22,387 nt of DNA from the NCBI GenBank assembly GCA_937974195.1, contig CALJIC010000213.1, positions 1-22,387 on the forward strand. The letters are read 5' to 3'. Origin of the DNA: an uncultured Roseiflexaceae bacterium (GTDB lineage Bacteria; Chloroflexota; Chloroflexia; Chloroflexales; Roseiflexaceae). The notes under the pieces are model-generated. The model saw only the letters and a list, made by a program, of their open reading frames with translations. It had not been told where the DNA came from and searched no databases. Shown here one piece after another: positions 1 through 6,683 of the stretch (position 1 is the first letter of the stretch; every line of letters begins with the position of its first letter). Position numbers and translations under genes: made by a program.

Positions 1-2
1 TC

Positions 3-848
3 TCAGCGGATCGCCCAGTTGCTCAGCGTGCTCTGCTGCTCGGTGGCTGCCCCGAAGGGTACCGCGCGCACGATCACCCGGTAGGCGAACTTCTCGGGGC
101 CGCGCGGTGGCCAGCACGTCACCAGGGTCACCACCTCGCGCCCGGTCGGGGCGATGTAGCGCGCGTTCTCCGCCTGCTGCTCGGGGGAGACGCCCTCCTC
201 CTTCACGATCACCTGCTCCTCGACGATGTACAGGTACTGCTGGCCCTTGCTGTAGAGGGTGATGCTGTCGCCCGGCTTGACGGCGATCAGGTCCTTGAAG
301 ACCTTGCCGTATCCCCCGACGTGCCCCGCAAGCACGATGTTCTCGCCCTCGCCGGGGTTGCCCGAGCCGCGGTGCTGCCCGACGGCGTACTCGGCGACCT
401 GCCACACGGCCACCTCGCCCTGCTCGGTCTGCTGGATCTCCCAGCCGACCTCGACGACCTTCGAGTCCACGCCGATGCTGGGGATCACGATCCGTGAGAC
501 GGTCGCGACGCTGCCGGGTCTCTCCTTCGGGACGTCGCTCACGATCCGCCCTTCGGCGATGGTGGTGTTGAGCAGCGGGGCGACGAACGGCGGTGGCTCG
601 GTTTCGCGCTGCCCGCCGAGCGCCGCTGGCTCGGGTATGGCGACGGCTCGGGGTGGCGGCACATCGGTGTCCCCGCGCGCTGCGTAGCGCCCGTACTCGG
701 CCTGGGCGTACAGCCCGCCGACGTACATCAGCAGGATGGCGCCGAGCAGCATGAGCGCGTTCCCGAGCGTCCAGAACACCTTGGCCCGCGTGCTCAGGGA
801 GTCAGCCGCGCGCTGCGATGGGAGTGTGCTTGCGATGCGCATAGGCAT
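3..848 (-). CDS. Membrane-anchored sortase (class D/E-like cysteine transpeptidase)
   Basis: Sortases cleave a sorting motif in secreted proteins and transfer them to a cell-surface nucleophile, acting outside the membrane. The 281-residue protein has one N-terminal membrane segment (about residues 30-47), a proline-rich spacer (60-110) and a sortase domain (115-265). Catalytic residues are visible: His176 in LAGHVG, Cys245 in TLVTC, and an Arg at 257 or 261 in the following strand. The order and spacing match the family, so the enzyme looks intact. The start is the ATG at 848; a second in-frame ATG lies two codons later and cannot be excluded. It is divergent from the beta-helix gene. No substrate with an obvious sorting signal (LPxTG-like motif, hydrophobic segment, basic tail) was seen in the window, so its partner is unknown. 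Family call is firm, subclass less so. Confidence 0.9.
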   Translation of the reverse strand: MPMRIASTLPSQRAADSLSTRAKVFWTLGNALMLLGAILLMYVGGLYAQAEYGRYAARGDTDVPPPRAVAIPEPAALGGQRETEPPPFVAPLLNTTIAEGRIVSDVPKERPGSVATVSRIVIPSIGVDSKVVEVGWEIQQTEQGEVAVWQVAEYAVGQHRGSGNPGEGENIVLAGHVGGYGKVFKDLIAVKPGDSITLYSKGQQYLYIVEEQVIVKEEGVSPEQQAENARYIAPTGREVVTLVTCWPPRGPEKFAYRVIVRAVPFGAATEQQSTLSNWAIR

Positions 849-933
849 TCAATAGGTTTCGATTGAGTGGGCGGCGGGAAGTGAGGGCTGGCATCTCCGG
901 CCCGCTCACATCCGCACGCCGCGATTTCCATCA

Positions 934-939
934 ATTATA
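934..939 (-). promoter_or_regulatory. Possible -10 box for the sortase gene
   Basis: A perfect TATAAT lies on the minus strand about 85 bases upstream of the sortase ATG. No convincing -35 hexamer sits 16-18 bases further upstream and there is no TG extension, so this is only a candidate. Confidence 0.4.
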
Positions 940-967
940 ACGTACTCACGCCCGAGCAGGATCTCAG

Positions 968-996
968 TTGCGTTGCGGAGCCACAGCCAGTATGAT
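968..996 (+). promoter_or_regulatory. Sigma-70-like promoter for the beta-helix/hydrolase pair
   Basis: TTGCGT (968-973), a 17-base spacer and TATGAT (991-996) make a good sigma-70-like promoter. Transcription would begin near 1003, downstream of the TTG at 973 and essentially on top of the ATG at 1000. This favours the TTG at 1057 as the real translation start of the next gene. Confidence 0.6.
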
Positions 997-1056
997 AAGA
1001 TGCGTTTCGGCTTGGCCCGCTGCGCCGCACGCCGCGACGGCTTTGTGGAGGTGTCT

Positions 1057-2721
1057 TTGGACCCCAACGATCAGCCGCCAGACGAACCCGGCCCTCGCAC
1101 GCTAACGATTCAGCTGAATCGCGACACGCTCATCCTGATCGCTGCGGTCCTGTTTCTGGTGGTCGCGATTCTGCTCGCCGTGCTCTTCCCGCCGTCGCAG
1201 CGCGAAGCTGGCGAGGTGGCGCAGGTGGACACCCCGGCGCCGACCACCGCGGCGCTTCCTACTCCCCTCAGTACGGCAATAGTTGTGCCGTCCGACACGC
1301 CGCCCGCGCTGCCGGAAGCGACGTCGGCGGTTGTGCCCAGCGTGCCGCCGTATCCCGAGCCGGTCGAGCCGACGCTCGCGCCCGCGGGCCCGTCGCCGAC
1401 CGATGCGCTCCCCCGCCCGACGGCTGCGCCCGGCACTGAGGGCGCGCCCGCCGGCGGTGTGGTGAACCAGCCGACAGGCTATCCGGCGCCTGGCGGCCAG
1501 GCCGGAGTCACCGTGCTGCCGACCGTGGACGGGGCAACGGCGGCCGCGACTCCTGGGGACGCGGCGACGCCGCCGGCCGGCATGCCCACCGCGACGCAGC
1601 CGGTGCCGACTGTGGCGCCGACCCAGCCGCCGACCCAGCCGCCCACCGTGGCGCCGCCAACTCAGCCGCCGCCGACCAGCGCGCCGGTCCAGTCCGCCTC
1701 CAGCGGCCCGCCGCCGACACGCACGCCGCTCCCTCCGACCGCCGTGCCGGTCGATGTCATTCGCGGCACCACCTACTGGACCGCCGCCGACAGCCCGGTC
1801 GTGCTCGGGCGGGACACTCAGATCGCCCCGGGTGCCTCGCTGATCATCGAGGCGGGGGTCGAGGTCCGGCTCGGCCCTGGCGTCTCGCTGTTCGTCGACG
1901 GGCAGGTCTTCGCGCTCGGCCAGCCGGACCGGCCGGTGCGCTTCGTCGGCGCCGATCGGCCGCGCTGGGAGGGGATCTTCGGCCGCCCCGGGAGCTCGAT
2001 CGTGCTGGACCACGTGGAGATCAGCGGCGGGGGCGCCGGCGGCACGCTGATCGCCAGCGACGGCAGCAGCTTCGCGCTGCGCGGCGGGCGCGTGAGCAAC
2101 AACGGCGGCCACATCCGCGTCGCCGGCGGCTCGGTCACGGTGAGCGACACCGAGATCGCCGGGAACGATATGCCGTACGGCGCCGCGCTCGAGATCGATT
2201 ACCCGATGGGCGGCAGCCTGACCCTGACCGGCAACCGGATCGGCGGCAACCGCATGGCGGCCGGCAATCCCCCGGTGCAGATCTCCAGCCAGAGCGCGGT
2301 CGACGTCGTCAACCTCGATATCCAGCGCAACCTGCTGGTCGGCCAGGATGGCCCGGACCTGACGCTGGTGACGAACGGGCCGCTCCAGGGGGCGATCACG
2401 TGCAACGCGCTGATAGGCGGCTCCAACGGCCTGAGCGTGCGCGGGACGCTGCCGCAGGTCCCGGGCCTGCCGCTGCTCCAGGTGCGCGACAACGCGATCG
2501 AGAAGCACACGCCGCCGATTATCCCGATCTACCTCGAGTTCGGCATCGGCCGCGGTGCGACGAGCGAGGTCGCGCTGGACATGCGCGGCAACTGGTGGGA
2601 GAGCGAAACCGGCCCGTACGAGCCGGACCGCCACGCCGACGGGCGCGGTGAGGCGGTGGGCGATAACATCGAGTTCCAGCCGTGGCTGACGGAGCGGCCG
2701 GCCTGCGCCCCGGTGCAGTGA
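1057..2721 (+). CDS. Membrane-anchored right-handed beta-helix (pectin-lyase-fold) surface protein
   Basis: About 554 residues with three parts: a short cytoplasmic head and one hydrophobic segment (about residues 24-43); a long Pro/Thr/Ala-rich stalk (about 45-230); and a repetitive Gly/Val/Ile/Asp-rich domain (about 235-545) with the turn pattern of parallel beta-helix proteins, ending in an NWW...GP motif common in such domains. The head lacks a clear cleavage site, so it is probably a signal anchor with the stalk carrying the beta-helix outside the cell. I chose the TTG start at 1057 because GGAGG lies five bases upstream and the promoter overlaps the more upstream starts (973, 1000). No catalytic residues of a polysaccharide lyase could be identified; binding or enzymatic activity is unknown. 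The last four bases overlap the next gene. Confidence 0.8.
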   Translation: MDPNDQPPDEPGPRTLTIQLNRDTLILIAAVLFLVVAILLAVLFPPSQREAGEVAQVDTPAPTTAALPTPLSTAIVVPSDTPPALPEATSAVVPSVPPYPEPVEPTLAPAGPSPTDALPRPTAAPGTEGAPAGGVVNQPTGYPAPGGQAGVTVLPTVDGATAAATPGDAATPPAGMPTATQPVPTVAPTQPPTQPPTVAPPTQPPPTSAPVQSASSGPPPTRTPLPPTAVPVDVIRGTTYWTAADSPVVLGRDTQIAPGASLIIEAGVEVRLGPGVSLFVDGQVFALGQPDRPVRFVGADRPRWEGIFGRPGSSIVLDHVEISGGGAGGTLIASDGSSFALRGGRVSNNGGHIRVAGGSVTVSDTEIAGNDMPYGAALEIDYPMGGSLTLTGNRIGGNRMAAGNPPVQISSQSAVDVVNLDIQRNLLVGQDGPDLTLVTNGPLQGAITCNALIGGSNGLSVRGTLPQVPGLPLLQVRDNAIEKHTPPIIPIYLEFGIGRGATSEVALDMRGNWWESETGPYEPDRHADGRGEAVGDNIEFQPWLTERPACAPVQ

Positions 2722-3815
2722 CGCCGGCGATCCCCGAGATCGACTCGCTGGTCGAGGAGGCGATCGCGCGGCGCGTGTTTCCCGGCGCGGTCGTGCTCGT
2801 GGCTGTGGGGGGCGAGCTGCGCCACCTGCGCGCCTACGGCACGACCATGTACGCCGACCCCGGCTCGCGGCCGGTGAGCGTGGACACGCTCTACGACGTC
2901 GCCTCGCTCACCAAGATCTTCACCGCAACCGCTGCGCTGCGGCTGTACGAGGCCGGCGCCCTCGAGCTGGCCGCCCCCGCGGCCGCCTATCTCCCCGAGC
3001 TCCGCGCGCGGGATGTGCTCGTCCAGCACCTGCTGACCCACACCTCGGGCCTCGACCTGCGGCTGGCGCCGCTGGCGCGCGCGGGCCGCGAGGCGCTCAT
3101 GCGGGCCGTGTACGCCGCGCCGCAGAAGTGCCCGCCCGGCACGCAGGTGGCGTACACCAACATCAACTCCCTGCTGCTCGGCGAGATCGTCGCGCGGATC
3201 TACGGGGCGCCGCTGGACGAGGCGCTGCGCGGGCTGGTCATCGAGCCGCTCGGGCTGCGTGAGACGGGCTTCTGCCCGCCCCGGCACCTGCTCGGGCGCA
3301 TCGCCCCGACGGAGCGCGACGACACCTGGCGCATGCGGCTCGTCCACGGCAGCGTCCACGACGAGAGCGCCTACGCCCTGGGCGGCGTCGCCGGCCACGC
3401 CGGTCTGTTCAGCACTGCCGCCGATCTCTACCGCTTCTGCAGCGCCTGGCTGGCGGGCGCGCCGGCCGAGGGTTCCGCCGGCCGCCGGCTCGTGGGGCCT
3501 GAAGCTATCGCCGGGGCGGCTCCACCGCGCCTGCTCCGCCCGGAGACGGTCGCGCTTGCGACGCGGAGCTGGACTCCCGGCCTCAACCTGGCCTGCGGGC
3601 TGGGCTGGATGCTCGACCGCCCGAACTTCATGGGCGATCCGCCGCCGCGCGCGTTCGGGCACACCGGCTTCACCGGCCCCGCGATCGTCGTCGTCCCCGC
3701 CCGCCGCCTGATCGTCGTGCTGCTCAGCAACCGGGTGTACCCGCGCCGGACTCCGCCGCATCACCACGCCGTCACGGCCGCCGTCGTGCAGGCGGCAATT
3801 GTGATAGGATCGTAA
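2718..3815 (+). CDS. Serine beta-lactamase-family hydrolase (class C / PBP4*-like)
   Basis: A 365-residue member of the serine beta-lactamase/transpeptidase-like family (PF00144), which includes esterases, D-amino-acid peptidases and class C beta-lactamases. The catalytic set is present: S63-L-T-K66 (nucleophile and general base), Y146-T-N148, and H315-T-G317 in place of KTG, as in many esterase-type members. HTSG near residue 108 and GHAGLFSTAADL near 226 are also typical. There is no signal peptide, so it is probably cytosolic. The GTG at 2718 overlaps the upstream TGA (GTGA), implying translational coupling; an upstream in-frame GTG at 2682 would add 12 residues but is less likely. The substrate cannot be deduced, and antibiotic resistance is not implied. 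Confidence 0.85.
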   Translation: MTPAIPEIDSLVEEAIARRVFPGAVVLVAVGGELRHLRAYGTTMYADPGSRPVSVDTLYDVASLTKIFTATAALRLYEAGALELAAPAAAYLPELRARDVLVQHLLTHTSGLDLRLAPLARAGREALMRAVYAAPQKCPPGTQVAYTNINSLLLGEIVARIYGAPLDEALRGLVIEPLGLRETGFCPPRHLLGRIAPTERDDTWRMRLVHGSVHDESAYALGGVAGHAGLFSTAADLYRFCSAWLAGAPAEGSAGRRLVGPEAIAGAAPPRLLRPETVALATRSWTPGLNLACGLGWMLDRPNFMGDPPPRAFGHTGFTGPAIVVVPARRLIVVLLSNRVYPRRTPPHHHAVTAAVVQAAIVIGS

Positions 3816-3870
3816 TCATTTCAGCATGGTTCCGGCGGCGCGGGCCTTCCACAACCCTCGCGATCTGTGG

Positions 3871-3876
3871 TATGAT
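3871..3876 (+). promoter_or_regulatory. Candidate -10 box for the ANTAR regulator
   Basis: TATGAT lies 75 bases upstream of the regulator ATG. The best -35 candidate (TTCCAC at 3847-3852, 18-base spacer) is poor, so the promoter may be weak or activator-dependent. A start near 3883 would put both hairpins at 3899-3936 in the leader. Confidence 0.45.
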
Positions 3877-3898
3877 CAAGGGGAATTGAGGCGCCGGA

Positions 3899-3936
3899 GT
3901 AAGCGCACGGCTTACCCCCTGGGCCAGGTCGCTCAG
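3899..3936 (+). promoter_or_regulatory. Two adjacent stem-loops in the leader of the ANTAR gene
   Basis: Hairpin 1 is GTAAGC (3899-3904), loop GCACG, GCTTAC (3910-3915). Hairpin 2 is CTGGGC (3919-3924), hexaloop CAGGTC, GCTCAG (3931-3936), with one G-U pair. They are three bases apart and end just before the SD (AAGAAGGT, 3939-3946). Known ANTAR target RNAs are paired stem-loops with hexaloops carrying A at position 1 and G at position 4. Hairpin 2 has G at position 4 but C at position 1, and hairpin 1 has a five-base loop, so the match is partial. Confidence 0.4.
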
Positions 3937-3951
3937 CCAAGAAGGTACACC

Positions 3952-4539
3952 ATGGCCGCCACGCGTATTCTCGTCGCCGAGGACAACGATCTCGTCGCGC
4001 TGACGCTTGAAGAGCAGCTCAAAAGTCTCGGCTACGATGTGATCGGTGTCGCGCGCACCGGGACCGAGGCGATCGACCTCGCCGGGCGCCTGAGCCCAGA
4101 CCTGATCATCATGGACATTCGGATGCCCGAGATGGAGGGCACCGAGGCCGCCTCGCGCATCAATTCCAACCGCCCGACACCGATCCTCATGCTGACGGCC
4201 TACACGGACCGCGATACGATCCGCAAGGCGGAGATCGCCGGCGCGCTCGGCTATCTGGTCAAGCCGGTCAACGAGGCCGAGCTCTCGCCTGCGATCAACA
4301 TCGCGCTGGCGCGCTTCCGCGAGCTGCAGAGCCTGCGCACGCAGGTGCTGGAGCTCGAGGAGTCGCTCGAGGCGCGCAAGCTGATCGAGCGCGCCAAGGG
4401 GATCCTCATGCAGCGGCTCGGCCTCAGCGAGCGCGACGCCTACGAGCGGCTGCGCCAGCGGGCGCGGGACAAGCGCGCCAAGATGAAGGATATCGCCCAG
4501 GCGATCATCGAGGCCGAGGAGCTGCTGGGCGCCGGGTAG
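3952..4539 (+). CDS. Response regulator with ANTAR RNA-binding output domain
   Basis: A 195-residue two-domain regulator. The receiver domain (about 1-120) has the acidic pocket E10-D11, phosphoacceptor D55 in IIMDIRMP, T82 and K104 in the YLVKP motif. The C-terminal ANTAR domain (about 138-192) has the typical RKLIERAKGILMQ helix, then LSERDAYERLRQ and the DIAQAI helix. ANTAR proteins (AmiR/NasR/EutV type) bind nascent RNA and prevent transcription termination, often after phosphorylation. The ATG at 3952 is used because AAGAAGGT lies just upstream and the protein then begins at the receiver strand; the longer reading frame (to 3826) begins upstream of the candidate promoter. No sensor kinase is adjacent, so the input and target RNAs are unknown. 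The gene converges on the DAHP synthase gene. Confidence 0.92.
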   Translation: MAATRILVAEDNDLVALTLEEQLKSLGYDVIGVARTGTEAIDLAGRLSPDLIIMDIRMPEMEGTEAASRINSNRPTPILMLTAYTDRDTIRKAEIAGALGYLVKPVNEAELSPAINIALARFRELQSLRTQVLELEESLEARKLIERAKGILMQRLGLSERDAYERLRQRARDKRAKMKDIAQAIIEAEELLGAG

Positions 4540-4601
4540 CCGCTCGCGCCCCTGCCCGCTGCAGCCAGGCCGGCGGCCGCGAACCGCATTCTGGTACAGT
4601 T

Positions 4602-4637
4602 GACGACCGACCACCCTCCCCTCGGTGGCCGGTCGTC
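4602..4637. terminator. Long hairpin between convergent genes
   Basis: GACGACCG (4602-4609) pairs with CGGTCGTC (4630-4637), and CCACC (4611-4615) with GGTGG (4624-4628), with one mismatch and an eight-base loop. It sits between the stop codons of the ANTAR gene and the DAHP synthase gene, and probably limits convergent transcription. Neither side has a T-run, so it is not a classical intrinsic terminator. Confidence 0.55.
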
Positions 4638-4682
4638 GATGATCTGCGGCTGAAATTCCCGGCGCGCCTGTGCCGAAGCACG

Positions 4683-5726
4683 CTACCTGCCCGCCGCCAC
4701 CTCCTGCGCCACAATCGCGCGCCCGACGGCGCCGGCCACCGACGCGAGCTGCGGCACGAGCGCGGCGAAGTTCTCGCAGGTGAGCGACTGGCCGCCGTCC
4801 GACGTGGCCCGGTCCGGGTCGGGGTGCACCTCGACGATGATGCCGTCGGCGCCGGCGGCCAGGGCTGCGAGCGCCAGCGGCTGCACCAGGTACCACTTGC
4901 CGGTGCCGTGCGACGGGTCGGCGATGATCGGCAGGTGCGTGCGGCGCTTGGCGAGCGCGACCGCGTTGAGGTCCATGGTGTTGCGCGTCGCGGTCTCGAA
5001 GGTGCGGATGCCCCGCTCGCACAGGATGACGTTCGGGTTGCCCTGGGCGATGATGTACTCGGCCGAGAGCAGCCACTCCTCGAAGGTCGCCGACAGGCCG
5101 CGCTTGAGCAGCACCGGCATCCCCGTCCGGCCGACCTCCTCCAGCAGCTGGTAGTTCTGCATGTTGCGCGCCCCGATCTGCAGCACGTCGGCGTAGCGCG
5201 CCACGAGCTCGACGTCGGTGGGGGTCATCACCTCGGTCACGACCGGCAGGCCGGTCTCCTCGCGCGCCAGCGCCAGCAGCTTGAGGCCCTGCTCGCCGAG
5301 GCCGCGGAAGGTGTAGGGCGAGGAGCGCGGCTTGAACGCCCCGCCGCGCAGCATGGTCGCGCCGGCCGCTCGCACCGCGCGGGCGGTGGTGACGATCTGC
5401 TCCTCGCTCTCGACCGCGCACGGCCCGGCGATGATCACGCAGCCCGGCCCGCCGACGGGGATGCCGCAGACATCGACGACCGTGTTGTGGGGGTGGAACT
5501 CGCGCGCCGCGAGCTTGTACGGGCGGGTGATGCGCACCGCCTCCTGGACTCCGTTGAGGAGCTCCAGCTCCTCGCGCAGCGTGGGCGGGATGTTGGCGCC
5601 GATCACGCCGACGATGTTGCGCTCCTCGCCGTAGGTGACCCGCCCGGTGAGCCCGTGCTCCTCCAGGCGCGCGATCACAGCGGCGAGATCTTCCTCGGTG
5701 GCGGTGCTTCGCATGACGACGATCAT
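4683..5726 (-). CDS. aroF: 3-deoxy-7-phosphoheptulonate (DAHP) synthase, type I-beta with N-terminal regulatory domain
   Basis: Catalyses condensation of phosphoenolpyruvate with erythrose-4-phosphate, the first step of the shikimate pathway. The 347-residue protein has a ferredoxin-like N-terminal domain (about 1-70, starting MIVVMRSTATEEDL), as in Thermotoga/Bacillus-type enzymes where such domains bind feedback inhibitors. The catalytic barrel shows GPCAVES, FKPRSSPYTFRGLGEQGLKLL, QIGARNMQN, LLKRG, ADPSHGTGKW and EVHPDP, so the active site looks intact. The start at 5726 (AGGAG nine bases upstream) fits family length. An in-frame ATG at 5852 has an equally good SD (AGGAG, seven bases) and would add 42 residues. 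The gene lies 221 bases downstream of aroH on the same strand and is probably part of the attenuated operon, although a terminator lies between them. Confidence 0.93.
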   Translation of the reverse strand: MIVVMRSTATEEDLAAVIARLEEHGLTGRVTYGEERNIVGVIGANIPPTLREELELLNGVQEAVRITRPYKLAAREFHPHNTVVDVCGIPVGGPGCVIIAGPCAVESEEQIVTTARAVRAAGATMLRGGAFKPRSSPYTFRGLGEQGLKLLALAREETGLPVVTEVMTPTDVELVARYADVLQIGARNMQNYQLLEEVGRTGMPVLLKRGLSATFEEWLLSAEYIIAQGNPNVILCERGIRTFETATRNTMDLNAVALAKRRTHLPIIADPSHGTGKWYLVQPLALAALAAGADGIIVEVHPDPDRATSDGGQSLTCENFAALVPQLASVAGAVGRAIVAQEVAAGR

Positions 5727-5908
5727 GGGGGTGCTCTCCTTTACGAGTGGTAATAAGTATTTGATCGGGTGGGCGTGCCGGCTGGCCCGGTACGTCCGAT
5801 CGCCGCGGCGCGTGTGCTGGCCGGTGGGGCGTGTCAGGTCGAGGGCTGTCATCAGACTTCTCCTTCGAGCATCTGCCGACGGCGCTGGGACGCGGCCGGG
5901 CGAACGGG

Positions 5909-5934
5909 AATAAAGAAAGAGGGCGGGTGCCCTC
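5909..5934 (-). terminator. Intrinsic terminator between aroH and DAHP synthase
   Basis: On the minus strand GAGGGC (5934-5929), loop ACCC, GCCCTC (5924-5919) is followed directly by a T-rich run (TTTCTTTATT). This is a standard intrinsic terminator 14 bases after the aroH stop. No promoter was recognised between it and the DAHP synthase start, so aroF expression may depend on read-through or on a promoter I cannot see. Confidence 0.75.
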
Positions 5935-5947
5935 CTGCGTGCGCGGC

Positions 5948-6349
5948 TCATGGCGTGGCTGAGTCAGCCGCAGATTCGGCGGCGAGCGCGCGGTCCGGCC
6001 GCAGCGAACGGGCGCCGCGGATGTACACGTGGACGATCTCGCTCGCGCTGCGGGTGGTGTTCCAGTGGATGAGCACGCGGATGCAGCGCGGGAGGCTGCC
6101 GGGCACGGCCATCTCGTGCGTGTTCAGCAGCGCCGCCTCGGTCCAGCCCAGCTCGCGCGCCGCCACGGCCGGGAACTCGGCGTTGAGATCCTGGGTTGTG
6201 CTGAAGATCGCGCTGGCGACGTCTTCCTGGCGTATCCCGTTGGCCGCGATCAGCCGCTCGAGCATGTCGCGCGTCGCCTCGAGGATCGCCTCGCGGGTGT
6301 TGGCATCTGCGGTGGTTGCGCCGCGCACGCCGCGGCAGTAGAGGGTCAT
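5948..6349 (-). CDS. aroH: Monofunctional chorismate mutase, AroH (BsCM) type
   Basis: Rearranges chorismate to prephenate, the entry to phenylalanine and tyrosine synthesis. The 133-residue length and sequence fit the Bacillus subtilis AroH fold: RGVRGATT at the N-terminus (active-site Arg near residue 9), FSTTQDLNAEFPA, NTHEM (the Glu equivalent to Glu78), RCIRV (Arg90), HVYI (Tyr108) and LRPD (Arg116). The position of Bacillus Cys75 appears to be Asn. The ATG at 6349 is preceded by AAGGAG with nine bases spacing; the in-frame TTG at 6358 abuts the SD and is less likely. It is the first structural gene after the aromatic leader peptide and attenuator, with DAHP synthase downstream, so the pair joins pathway entry with the branch to Phe/Tyr. 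Confidence 0.93.
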   Translation of the reverse strand: MTLYCRGVRGATTADANTREAILEATRDMLERLIAANGIRQEDVASAIFSTTQDLNAEFPAVAARELGWTEAALLNTHEMAVPGSLPRCIRVLIHWNTTRSASEIVHVYIRGARSLRPDRALAAESAADSATP

Positions 6350-6385
6350 CTCGTCCAACTCCTTGCTCTGCTCGCAGAATCAGAA

Positions 6386-6414
6386 AGGGCGCGGAGCCCG
6401 TTGCTCCACGCCCT
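6386..6414 (-). terminator. Attenuator terminator hairpin (3:4) in the aroH leader
   Basis: On the minus strand AGGGCG-T-GGAGC pairs with GCTCC-G-CGCCCT around a five-base loop, giving a continuous 12-bp stem with one G-U pair. It is followed by TTCTGATTCTG, a short and impure U tract. It lies 25 bases after the leader-peptide stop and 37 bases before the aroH ATG. Its 5' arm is also one strand of the competing antiterminator. Confidence 0.8.
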
Positions 6415-6507
6415 CTGGATCTTTTGCCACCCGGCCAGTTAGTCAACGCGAAGCAACCAGTCCACTTTTCGGCTGGCAAAATACCAAAAGTAGAAGCTGT
6501 TGCTGCG
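6400..6507 (-). promoter_or_regulatory. Attenuator segments 1, 2 and 3 (pause and antiterminator pairings)
   Basis: Segment 2 (6457-6445, GTTGCTTCGCGTT) can pair with segment 3 (6412-6400, GGCGTGGAGCAAC) over 13 consecutive base pairs, four of them wobble. This destroys the terminator at 6386-6414. Segment 1 (6507-6499, CGCAGCAAC) can pair with segment 2 over six bases plus two after a mismatch. Segment 1 lies in leader codons 4-6 before the aromatic run; segment 2 lies in the last leader codons before the stop. A ribosome stalled on the aromatic codons masks segment 1 and leaves 2 free; one reaching the stop covers 2 and permits termination. Confidence 0.8.
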
Positions 6508-6516
6508 TGCGGACAC
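6439..6516 (-). CDS. Aromatic-rich leader peptide controlling aroH/aroF
   Basis: A 25-codon reading frame on the aroH transcript: GTG start at 6516, TAA at 6441-6439. Residues 8-13 are FYFWYF (TTC TAC TTT TGG TAT TTT, 6495-6478), a run of all three aromatic amino acids, and a further Trp is at position 20. AGAGG lies eight bases upstream of the GTG, a moderate ribosome binding site. The promoter at 6551-6579 places the transcript start near 6544, about 28 bases before the GTG, which excludes the longer upstream frame. The role is regulatory: scarcity of charged tRNA-Phe, -Tyr or -Trp would stall translation here and favour antitermination. The peptide itself probably has no function. The start codon is inferred; the aromatic run and RNA pairings are read directly. 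Confidence 0.85.
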   Translation of the reverse strand: MSARSNSFYFWYFASRKVDWLLRVD

Positions 6517-6550
6517 TGGCGGTGCCTCTCGAACGTAGTCGTCAGGCGCG

Positions 6551-6579
6551 ACTATAGCACAGCTTGCGAGATCCGTCAA
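6551..6579 (-). promoter_or_regulatory. Strong sigma-70-like promoter of the aroH leader
   Basis: TTGACG (6579-6574), a 17-base spacer and TATAGT (6556-6551) on the minus strand match the consensus in five of six positions each. Predicted start is near 6544, giving a leader of about 195 bases before aroH. It is arranged back to back with the plus-strand promoter at 6632-6640. Confidence 0.85.
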
Positions 6580-6631
6580 TCGCGAGACACGCGGCCGTGC
6601 GACGCAGCCGCGCCGCCACGCCACCACAATA

Positions 6632-6640
6632 TGCTATAAT
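6632..6640 (+). promoter_or_regulatory. Extended -10 promoter of the PPC-domain protein gene
   Basis: TGCTATAAT is a perfect -10 box with the TG extension, which can work without a good -35 (none was seen 17 bases upstream). The predicted start near 6647 lies 37 bases before the GTG at 6684. With the leader promoter opposite, this 334-base gap (6350-6683) is fully occupied by regulatory DNA and the leader peptide. Confidence 0.75.
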
Positions 6641-6683
6641 CGCCGCAGTTTCCCTGAGAGTTCTGGAGGGGAGGCCACCACCT

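Noticed and set aside
1102..2634. 510-codon open frame antisense to the beta-helix gene
   Set aside because: Arg/Ala/Gly/His-rich translation without any domain pattern; it mirrors the codon structure of the real gene, as is common in high-GC DNA.
2529..5421. Long minus-strand open frames at 2529-3767 and 3772-5421
   Set aside because: Low-complexity Arg/Ala/Pro/Gly translations that lie antisense to the hydrolase and ANTAR genes or in another frame of DAHP synthase, both of which have clear family motifs.
5727..5908. A second aromatic leader peptide or riboswitch ahead of DAHP synthase
   Set aside because: I looked for a run of aromatic codons, a T-box or competing stems; the frame here is Arg/His/Thr-rich, not aromatic-rich, and no alternative pairing with the 5909-5934 hairpin was found.
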